From assembly GCA_937928665.1 (NCBI GenBank), contig CALFVM010000194.1, positions 1 to 5,046 on the forward strand: a stretch of DNA of 5,046 bases, given 5' to 3'. The position numbers and the translations under genes were made by a program. How positions within the stretch are numbered: the stretch's first letter is position 1; every line of letters starts with the position of its first letter. Below are positions 1 through 5,046 of this stretch, piece by piece. The notes under the pieces were generated by a model, which saw only the letters and a program-made list of their open reading frames with translations, was not told the origin of the DNA and made no database searches. The stretch is from an uncultured Candidatus Methylacidiphilales bacterium (lineage in GTDB: Bacteria > Verrucomicrobiota > Verrucomicrobiia > Methylacidiphilales > CALFVM01).

Positions 1-1
1 G

Positions 2-1423
2 GCCAAGGTCATCAGTTCCCTCCGCCCGTCGGGCCTCATCCTTTCCGGTGGTCCGGCCAGCGTGTACGCCAAAGGAGCGCCCCAGCCCGATCCGGCCATT
101 TTCGAGCTGACCGTGCCGATTTTGGGAATCTGTTACGGAATGCAGCTCCTGGGGAAATGGCTCGGGGGTAAGGTGCAAAAGAGTGAACGCAGGGAGTTCG
201 GGCGGGGCTATTTGGAGTGCATGGGCAGCTCGGATCTGTTCCACAAATTACCGCGCAAGCTCGAAATCTGGAACAGTCATGGGGACAAGATCATCGGCCT
301 GCCCAAAGGCTTCAAAACGATCGCGCGGACCGAGAACTCCCCCTATGCCGTAATCCAAAAGGGGAAGATCTACGGGCTGCAGTTCCATCCGGAAGTGGTT
401 CACACGCCGAGAGGAAAAGAGATCATTGCCAATTTTGTGCACCGGATCTGCGGCTGTTCGAACAGTTGGACCATGCGCTCGGTGATCGACAGGGCGGTTG
501 CGGAAATCCGCGCGCAGGTTGGCCAGGGCAAAGTCATTCTCGGATTGTCCGGTGGTGTCGATTCCTCGGTGGCGGCCGCTTTGCTGCATCGGGCAATCGG
601 GCCGCAGCTCCGCTGTATTTTTGTGGATAACGGGCTGCTGCGGGCCCATGAAGTTGCGGCGGTCAAGCGGGTGTTCAAAGACGGGCTGGGGCTCAAACTG
701 AAGGTGGTCGATGCCGGCCCGGCTTTTCTGGCGAAGCTCCGCGGAGTCCGCGAACCGGAAAAGAAGCGGAAAATTATCGGCAAGGAGTTTATCCGGGTCT
801 TTGACGAGGCGTCGAAAGGGTTCGGTCGTGCGGAGTTTCTCGCCCAGGGAACGCTTTATCCCGATGTGATCGAAAGCGTGCCGATTGAGGGAAATCCTGC
901 TTCGCTGATCAAATCGCATCACAATGTGGGCGGGTTGCCGAAGCGGATGCGGTTGAAGCTGGTGGAACCGCTCCGGCAGCTTTTCAAGGATGAGGTCCGG
1001 CAGGTTGGGGAAGCACTCGGGCTGCCGAAGGAAATGGTTTGGCGTCAACCCTTCCCGGGGCCGGGTCTGGCGGTTCGCTGTCTGGGTCCGGTGGATGCGG
1101 AGAAGCTCCGCATCCTGCGCGAGGCCGATGCTGTCGTGGTGGAGGAGATGAAGACCTCCGGATGGTATTACAAGGTCTGGCAATCCTTCGCCGTCCTCCT
1201 CCCGTGCCGGAGCGTCGGGGTCATGGGGGACGAACGGACTTACGAGTTCACGGTCGCCGTCCGGATTGTCGAGAGTCAGGATGGAATGACGGCGGATTGG
1301 GTCCATGTGCCTTACGAATTGCTCGGGCGCATTTCCACCCGGATCATCAACGAAGTTCGCGGGGTCAACCGGGTGGTGTATGATATCTCTTCCAAACCTC
1401 CCGCCACCATTGAGTGGGAGTAG
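2..1423 (+). CDS. guaA: GMP synthase (glutamine-hydrolysing), 5'-truncated by window edge
   Basis: Converts XMP to GMP with ATP and glutamine, the last step of guanine nucleotide synthesis; cytoplasmic. The reading frame is open from base 2, so the GTG at 62 is internal: the codons before it read LILSGGPASV, a conserved GATase segment. Comparison with E. coli GuaA suggests about 40 N-terminal residues are missing; 473 are visible against a usual 510-525. The class I glutaminase domain (about 2-450) carries the triad: Cys in GICYGMQ (131-133), His and Glu in QFHPEV (386-388, 392-394). The ATP-pyrophosphatase domain follows, with the P-loop SGGVDSS at 548-568, then AQGTLYPDVIES and KSHHNVGGLP. 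The C-terminal dimerisation domain contains PFPGPGLAVR and ends in the family signature SKPPATIEWE. No frameshift or missing key residue is seen. hisD starts 9 nt downstream, so co-transcription is likely. Promoter and true start lie left of the window. Confidence 0.97.
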   Translation, partial: AKVISSLRPSGLILSGGPASVYAKGAPQPDPAIFELTVPILGICYGMQLLGKWLGGKVQKSERREFGRGYLECMGSSDLFHKLPRKLEIWNSHGDKIIGLPKGFKTIARTENSPYAVIQKGKIYGLQFHPEVVHTPRGKEIIANFVHRICGCSNSWTMRSVIDRAVAEIRAQVGQGKVILGLSGGVDSSVAAALLHRAIGPQLRCIFVDNGLLRAHEVAAVKRVFKDGLGLKLKVVDAGPAFLAKLRGVREPEKKRKIIGKEFIRVFDEASKGFGRAEFLAQGTLYPDVIESVPIEGNPASLIKSHHNVGGLPKRMRLKLVEPLRQLFKDEVRQVGEALGLPKEMVWRQPFPGPGLAVRCLGPVDAEKLRILREADAVVVEEMKTSGWYYKVWQSFAVLLPCRSVGVMGDERTYEFTVAVRIVESQDGMTADWVHVPYELLGRISTRIINEVRGVNRVVYDISSKPPATIEWE

Positions 1424-1425
1424 GA
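1422..1425 (+). promoter_or_regulatory. Shine-Dalgarno sequence of hisD
   Basis: AGGA overlaps the guaA stop codon (TAG at 1421-1423) and sits 7 nt before the ATG at 1433. This spacing supports the chosen hisD start. The site being embedded in the guaA terminus is consistent with coupled translation of the two genes. Confidence 0.6.
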
Positions 1426-1432
1426 CTGTCTG

Positions 1433-2710
1433 ATGAACGTGATTTCTTTCAAGGATTCCGGTTACGATCGGAAGTTCGCTGCCTTGCGCCGCGTGCCGCG
1501 GCCCGATCCCGCAGTTCGTGACACGGTCGCTGAGATCATTGCAGATGTGCGCCGACGGGGTGACCGAGCGGTCGTGGAGATTGGCAACCGGTTCTCAACG
1601 GTTGTCCAACGGCCTGCTGATCTGAGGGTGCATGGTGCTGGAGAAGCACCCTCGCCCGAGGTTGACCGGGCGCTCCGGTTCGCCTTGAAGAATGTGGCTG
1701 CATTCTCCCGACAGAGGTTGCCGAAAGCATGGCGCGGACGGAATGGAGAGGGAGCTGTCGTCGGCGAGACCTTTTCGCCTCTTGGCCGGGTGGGGATTTA
1801 CGTTCCTGGAGGGACGGCTCCGCTTTTGTCCACGGCGGTCATGACGGTGGGGATTGCCCGGGTGGCCGGCGTGCGGGAGATTGTCGTTTGTTCACCACCA
1901 CCGATCCACCCGCATTTGCTTTATGCCATCCGGCTGGCGGGGGCGACAGAGGTTTTTGCGATGGGCGGTGCCCAGGCGATTGCGGGACTGGCATGTGGAA
2001 CGCGGACGATCCGGCCGGTCGACAAAGTCTTCGGACCGGGCAATGCGTATGTGGTGGAGGCCAAGCGTCAGCTCTTCGGTGAGGTGGCGGTCGATCTTCT
2101 GCCGGGACCGAGTGAGGTGGCGGTGGTGGCGGACGGGACCTGCGAACCAAGTTTTGTGGCGGCTGATCTCTTGGCCCAGGCCGAACATGGTCCGGGCAGC
2201 CAGATTTTTTTGCTGACGCATGAGGAGCCGGTTCTGAAGGCGGTTCGCCTTGAGATGGAACGACAGTTGGCCGGACTTAGTCGCCGGGATTACCTGCAGG
2301 CGACCTTATCCAAGGGATGCACTTTGGTTCTGACGCGTTCCCTGGCGGAATCGTTAGAGGGTGCCGAGCGGATTGCGCCCGAGCATTTGTCTCTGGCTTG
2401 TGAGGGAGCCCGTAAGCTGGCCGGTCAAATCCGGAACAGCGGGTGTGTCTTTGTCGGGTCGATGTCACCCGTTGCGGCGGGCGATTATGTCGCCGGCCCA
2501 AGCCACACACTCCCGACCGGCGGTGCCGGGCGGATGTTTCCCGGATTAACCGTGGAGCAGTTCGTCAAGCGGACCAGTTTGGTCGAGTACAGCCGAGCCA
2601 GTCTGGGCCGGGCCGCCCCTCACATTGCCGCGTTGGCCGGAGAGGAAAAACTCGACGCGCACGCCGCCTCGGTGGCGATTCGCTTAGCTGGGGGAAAGAA
2701 GAGCCGATGA
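1433..2710 (+). CDS. hisD: Histidinol dehydrogenase
   Basis: Catalyses the final two NAD-dependent oxidations of histidine synthesis, histidinol to histidinal to histidine; a cytoplasmic zinc enzyme. The 425-residue product is the usual length (E. coli 434). The zinc ligands known from E. coli HisD (Gln259, His262, Asp360, His419) match Gln249 and His252 in AQAEHG, Asp351 in GDYVAGPSHTLPT, and His410 in LDAHA. The catalytic Glu-His pair is Glu317-His318 in APEHLS. The NAD/substrate-side motif YVPGGTAP lies at about 124-130 and FGPGNAYV at about 200-207. The start is ATG 1433, 9 nt after the guaA stop, with AGGA upstream. The stop overlaps the hisB start by 4 nt (ATGA), a typical translational-coupling arrangement. 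The gene looks intact. Part of its wobble usage is strongly G-biased: ten of the twenty codons from 2093 to 2152 end in G. Confidence 0.97.
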   Translation: MNVISFKDSGYDRKFAALRRVPRPDPAVRDTVAEIIADVRRRGDRAVVEIGNRFSTVVQRPADLRVHGAGEAPSPEVDRALRFALKNVAAFSRQRLPKAWRGRNGEGAVVGETFSPLGRVGIYVPGGTAPLLSTAVMTVGIARVAGVREIVVCSPPPIHPHLLYAIRLAGATEVFAMGGAQAIAGLACGTRTIRPVDKVFGPGNAYVVEAKRQLFGEVAVDLLPGPSEVAVVADGTCEPSFVAADLLAQAEHGPGSQIFLLTHEEPVLKAVRLEMERQLAGLSRRDYLQATLSKGCTLVLTRSLAESLEGAERIAPEHLSLACEGARKLAGQIRNSGCVFVGSMSPVAAGDYVAGPSHTLPTGGAGRMFPGLTVEQFVKRTSLVEYSRASLGRAAPHIAALAGEEKLDAHAASVAIRLAGGKKSR

Positions 2711-3297
2711 TGAAACGCGAAGCCCGCCTGAAACGCGACACCTTGGAAACGAAGATTGAACTGAGTCTGGACATTGACGGGGAAGGCCGTAGCCGAATTG
2801 CCACGGGGATTCCGTTTTTCGATCACATGCTGACCCTGTTCGCCAAACATTCGCTGATGGATCTGGAGGTGAAAGCGGTAGGGGATCTTGAAGTTGATTA
2901 CCATCACACCGTCGAGGATGTCGGGATTGCGCTAGGGACGGCGTTGAAGGATGCGTTGGGAGACAAAACAGGAATCCGGCGCTACGGCCACGCCTATGTG
3001 CCGATGGACGAGACGCTGACGCGGGTGGTTGTCGACTTGAGCGGGCGGGCTTATCTGGAACTTCGAGCTCCGTTGCAGCGGAAGCGGGTTCTGGATTTCC
3101 CGCTTCAGTTGATTGAGGAGTTCATGCGCTCTCTGGCGGTCAACAGTGCGATGAATCTTCATATCGAGACATTGTATTCGCGGGATGCGCATCACCTGGC
3201 CGAATCAATCTTCAAAGGTTTGGCCAAGGCACTGGATCAGGCGTGTCGTTTGGACTCACGGGTGAAAGGGCTGCCGAGCACTAAAGGAAAGCTGTGA
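2707..3297 (+). CDS. hisB: Imidazoleglycerol-phosphate dehydratase (monofunctional)
   Basis: Dehydrates imidazole-glycerol phosphate to imidazole-acetol phosphate, the sixth step of histidine synthesis; a cytoplasmic Mn-dependent oligomer. The 196-residue product matches the monofunctional family (about 195). Conserved elements in order: GIPFFDHML with His40; the first metal motif DYHHTVEDVG with His66, His67 and Glu70; PMDETLTR at about 99-106; the second metal motif DAHHLAES with His162, His163 and Glu166; and the terminus GLPSTKGKL. There is no N-terminal HAD histidinol-phosphatase domain as in E. coli HisB, so histidinol-phosphatase must be encoded elsewhere. The frame is open further upstream inside hisD, but family similarity starts only at the tandem ATG ATG (2707, 2710). 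The first gives an ATGA overlap with hisD; the second would put the weak AGAAGAG site (2697-2703) at a better 6-nt spacing. The two starts cannot be separated here. Confidence 0.97.
   Translation: MMKREARLKRDTLETKIELSLDIDGEGRSRIATGIPFFDHMLTLFAKHSLMDLEVKAVGDLEVDYHHTVEDVGIALGTALKDALGDKTGIRRYGHAYVPMDETLTRVVVDLSGRAYLELRAPLQRKRVLDFPLQLIEEFMRSLAVNSAMNLHIETLYSRDAHHLAESIFKGLAKALDQACRLDSRVKGLPSTKGKL
3285..3288 (+). promoter_or_regulatory. Shine-Dalgarno sequence of hisH
   Basis: AGGA within AAAGGAAA lies 5 nt before the GTG at 3294, inside the last codons of hisB. It supports the GTG as the hisH start, as does the protein beginning directly with the family-typical MKIGLVDYG. Confidence 0.6.
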
Positions 3298-3908
3298 AGA
3301 TTGGCTTGGTCGATTACGGCCGGGGCAACCTCCGGAGTGTGGCCCAGGCGTTGGCCCGGGTGGCCTCCGAGCCCGCCCGGATCAGCCAGGCGGAGGAGTT
3401 CGACGGGTGCGATCTGTTGGTTCTGCCCGGCGTGGGAGCATTTGGGGATGCCATGGGCTCGCTGGAGCGGCAGAGTTTGGTGGCACCGCTTCGGGAATGG
3501 CTTCGCTCGGGGCGTCCGTTTTTGGGGATATGTCTTGGGTTTCAGTTGTTGTTTGAAGCAAGCGAGGAAAGTCCAGGAGTGGCCGGTCTTGGCTGGTTGC
3601 CCGGACGGGTTGTTCGCTTTCCCATGTCCGTTGGCAAGATTCCCCACATGGGTTGGAACCGGGTTGAGTGGACGCGGGAGGCGCGGGCGGACCTGGGGGG
3701 GGTGGGCGATGATTTTTTCTATCATGTCCACTCTTTTTATCCGGAGCGGGTCGGGCGGGGCGAGGCGTGTACGACCACTTACGGGGCCGTACGATTTACC
3801 AGCGGCATCTTGATCGGCCAGGCTTTGGCCGTGCAGTTTCATCCGGAGAAGAGCCAGGCCGCAGGGCTGGGACTTCTGCAAGGTTTCCTCAAGCGGCTGC
3901 GTGGCTGA
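3294..3908 (+). CDS. hisH: Imidazole glycerol phosphate synthase, glutaminase subunit
   Basis: Hydrolyses glutamine and passes ammonia to the HisF cyclase. The HisH-HisF complex turns PRFAR into imidazole-glycerol phosphate (the HisB substrate) and AICAR. The 204-residue product is the usual size. Landmarks of the class I amidotransferase fold: the N-terminal strand IGLVDYGRGNLRS; LPGVGAFGDAM at about 44-54; the nucleophile Cys80 in FLGICLGFQLL; KIPHMGWN at about 115-122; YHVHSFYP at about 133-140; and His183/Glu185 in QFHPEKSQ completing the triad. The GTG start overlaps the hisB stop by 4 nt (GTGA) and has AGGA 5 nt upstream. It is the last plus-strand gene: the stop lies 42 nt from the end of the convergent minus-strand gene, so hisF and hisA do not follow and must be elsewhere. 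Nothing suggests loss of function. Confidence 0.97.
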   Translation: MKIGLVDYGRGNLRSVAQALARVASEPARISQAEEFDGCDLLVLPGVGAFGDAMGSLERQSLVAPLREWLRSGRPFLGICLGFQLLFEASEESPGVAGLGWLPGRVVRFPMSVGKIPHMGWNRVEWTREARADLGGVGDDFFYHVHSFYPERVGRGEACTTTYGAVRFTSGILIGQALAVQFHPEKSQAAGLGLLQGFLKRLRG

Positions 3909-3950
3909 AAAGAGCCAAGCACACCGGGATGCGAGTTCGGCAGAGACGGA
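3909..3950. other. Convergent intergenic gap, no clear terminator
   Basis: The 42 nt between the stops of hisH (plus) and the adaptor gene (minus) hold no GC-rich stem followed by a T-run on either strand. The only pairing seen is a 5-bp stem, TGGCT (3902-3906) with AGCCA (3913-3917), around a 6-nt loop. It overlaps the hisH stop and lacks a T-tract, so it is not called as a terminator. Termination may be Rho-dependent, or the transcripts may overlap. Confidence 0.5.
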
Positions 3951-5046
3951 TCAGGTAGCGGTGCCGCGGGAGAGGAGCCAGGTGAGGGCGCGTTCACCGG
4001 CAGCGCGGCAGGCGCCGGCCAGGCTGCGGCGATCGCGGCTGATGAACTTGATACGGGCAGGTTCACCGGAGCGGAGATCGACGGGGCCGCGGAGGAGGTC
4101 GATGGTGGCGAGGAAGACCGGTTCAACGAGTTCGAAGCCTTCGGCGGGTTGAGGCTGGCCGGGCTGGGAACTGCCCCGTTTTTTGACGGGGAGGGGGCCG
4201 CCGGCCAGGGTGGTGAGGGCGGTTTGTTCGAGGTCGGTGGTGGCCCGTCCGGTGATCTGGCGCAGGATGCCTTCGGCGGTGTGGCGTCGGCCAGGGAGGT
4301 GGACTTGGACGGGAAAGCCGAGGTGACGACGGAACCAGTCGATGTCGTTTTGAGGGACGGGGACGGTAATTTCGCTGCCAGCGGGGCGGGCGAGGCGAAG
4401 GACTTCATCGCCGGTCTGGAGGTAACGTCCACGGAGACGGTCAAGGCGTCCGGCGACAACGCGGCCAGAGGCTGGAGCGCGGAGGTCGAGGGTTTCGGCC
4501 AGTTTCCTTTTTTCGTCGTATTGTTTGCGGTAGGCGTCGAGGGTGGCGAGTTCGGCCTCGTAGGCGGCGACGGGGGCGTCTTCGTTGCGGGCGAGTTGGG
4601 TGCGGAGCTTTTGGCGGTCGTGGCGGATGGCGAGGCGGCCGAGTTCGGTTTCGAGGTCGGGGTTGCCGAGGGTGATGAGGAGTTGGTTTTCGTCGACGAG
4701 GGTGCCGTCCTGAACGTGGACGCCGAGGACGACGCCAGGGCTTTCCGCGCGAACGACAATTTCGCTGGCGTATTGGACGACGCCGGGAGCTTTGACGGTG
4801 ACAGGAACGGGGAGGAGGAGGAGGAGGGCAAGGATGGCGGTAAAAGTGGCGAGGCGGAGGGCGACGGAGAAGGGGGCGGGGCGTTCGGAGCCGGAGCCTT
4901 CGCGGAGGTAGGTGAGGAGGGATTTGGCCATGGGATAGAGCCAGAGGGCGAGGGCGACGAGGGCGAGGAGGAGGCCACCGCCTTTGAAGAGGAGGCTGGC
5001 GGCGATGAGGAGGGTGGCCATGATGACGAGACGCCAGAGGAGGGCG
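3951..5046 (-). CDS. HlyD-like membrane fusion adaptor, C-terminal part (probable peptidase M50-HlyD fusion), truncated by window edge
   Basis: Likely an inner-membrane protein with a periplasmic adaptor region working with an exporter; the substrate is unknown. The frame stays open to base 5046, so the ATG at 5021 is probably internal. Numbering from that Met: hydrophobic segments lie at about -8 to 12 and 17-36, then a Ser/Glu/Arg loop, then a third segment at about 56-74 with five consecutive leucines. A first lipoyl half follows (about 75-120, with RAESPGVVLGVHVQDGTLV), a short charged helical hairpin (about 122-175), the second lipoyl half (LDLRAPASGRVVAG, about 178-190, then GRYLQTGDEVL), and a beta-rich region to about 328 (including EPVFLATIDL). 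The C-terminus is Arg-rich. Several membrane segments just before the lipoyl domain, plus the AGGPLPV and EPVF segments, resemble the M50-HlyD fusions as I remember them. A plain adaptor remains possible. Codon use is strongly C-ending, unlike guaA-hisH. The stop is TGA (3953-3951). Confidence 0.78.
   Translation of the reverse strand, partial: ALLWRLVIMATLLIAASLLFKGGGLLLALVALALWLYPMAKSLLTYLREGSGSERPAPFSVALRLATFTAILALLLLLPVPVTVKAPGVVQYASEIVVRAESPGVVLGVHVQDGTLVDENQLLITLGNPDLETELGRLAIRHDRQKLRTQLARNEDAPVAAYEAELATLDAYRKQYDEKRKLAETLDLRAPASGRVVAGRLDRLRGRYLQTGDEVLRLARPAGSEITVPVPQNDIDWFRRHLGFPVQVHLPGRRHTAEGILRQITGRATTDLEQTALTTLAGGPLPVKKRGSSQPGQPQPAEGFELVEPVFLATIDLLRGPVDLRSGEPARIKFISRDRRSLAGACRAAGERALTWLLSRGTAT
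4174..4191. repeat. Perfect 6-bp inverted repeat inside the adaptor gene
   Basis: CCCCGT (4174-4179) and ACGGGG (4186-4191) pair exactly around a 6-nt loop. On the coding (minus) strand the A6 run starts in the loop and ends at the first base of the 3' arm, at codons for Val-Lys-Lys-Arg in the linker after AGGPLP. The reading frame continues normally on both sides. A chance small hairpin is as likely as a functional one. Confidence 0.45.
4812..4826 (-). repeat. Triplet tract of five CTC codons (poly-Leu in a membrane segment)
   Basis: Five perfect CTC codons on the minus strand (GAG x5 on plus) encode Leu66-Leu70 of the third hydrophobic segment of the adaptor. It is a short, potentially slippage-prone microsatellite. 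Expansion or contraction would add or remove whole leucines and keep the frame. Confidence 0.7.

Noticed and set aside
62..64. GTG at 62 as the start of GuaA
   Set aside because: The frame is open upstream to base 2 and encodes the conserved LILSGGPASV segment, so this codon is an internal Val.
248..1306. 352-codon open frame antisense to guaA
   Set aside because: Its composition is a mirror of guaA codons. It has no recognisable domain, and guaA is fully supported by conserved motifs.
2443..2706. Possible 88-residue N-terminal extension of HisB
   Set aside because: The frame is merely open inside hisD. The translated stretch is Arg/Cys-rich with no recognisable family, and HisB similarity and normal length begin at the tandem ATG at 2707.
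3902..3917. Hairpin TGGCT/AGCCA as a terminator after hisH
   Set aside because: The stem is only 5 bp, overlaps the stop codon, and no T-run follows on either strand.
4178..4184. AAAAAAC on the minus strand as a programmed -1 frameshift site
   Set aside because: The zero-frame codons are AAA AAA CGG, so the heptamer is out of register with the X_XXY_YYZ pattern, and the protein continues plausibly in the same frame.
4811..4828. G-quadruplex candidate from repeated GGA on the plus strand
   Set aside because: G-runs are mostly only two long and follow directly from CTC leucine codons. There is no regulatory context.
3839..4978. Long minus-strand open frame of 379 codons overlapping the adaptor gene
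   Set aside because: It is made almost entirely of Ser, Pro and Ala, as expected for a shifted reading of the C-ending codons of the true gene. The overlapping frame has lipoyl motifs and membrane segments.

Overview
The window looks like bacterial chromosome of moderately high GC (about 60% by eye), tightly packed with genes and without tRNA, rRNA, CRISPR or insertion-sequence signals. It splits into two parts. Positions 1-3908 hold four co-directional plus-strand housekeeping genes: the 3'-most roughly 90% of guaA (GMP synthase, cut by the left edge), then complete hisD, hisB and hisH. Positions 3951-5046 hold one minus-strand gene cut by the right edge. It encodes the C-terminal part of a membrane-anchored HlyD-like adaptor, probably of the type fused to a peptidase M50 (site-2 protease-like) membrane domain.

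The plus-strand genes look like one transcription unit. guaA and hisD are 9 nt apart. hisD/hisB overlap by 4 nt (ATGA) and hisB/hisH overlap by 4 nt (GTGA). All four proteins keep the catalytic and metal-binding residues of their families, so they should be functional. HisD catalyses the last two steps of histidine synthesis and HisB the dehydration of imidazole-glycerol phosphate. HisH is the glutaminase subunit that feeds ammonia to HisF. GuaA makes GMP from XMP. The link between the two pathways is metabolic: the HisH/HisF step releases AICAR, which re-enters purine synthesis, and both GuaA and HisH are class I glutamine amidotransferases. hisF and hisA, the usual companions of hisH, are not downstream; the cluster ends against the convergent adaptor gene after a 42-nt gap.

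The adaptor has hydrophobic segments at its visible N-terminal end, a split biotinyl-lipoyl-like domain around a short helical hairpin, and a C-terminal beta-rich region. Such proteins act in the inner membrane and periplasm of Gram-negative bacteria, usually with exporters. Its partners and any HExxH protease motif would lie beyond the right edge.

A Gram-negative bacterium is likely. The adaptor type and the codon habit (CTC/GCC/CGC with GAA/AAA/CAA in the minus gene) would fit a Verrucomicrobiota/Planctomycetota-like (PVC) genome, but that is a weak inference. The plus strand is G-rich at wobble positions in the forward genes and opposite the C-ending codons of the reverse gene, so the asymmetry follows the DNA strand and not gene orientation. 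I see no convincing evidence of a novel biological system inside this window. The only accessory-looking lead is the truncated adaptor gene at the right edge.
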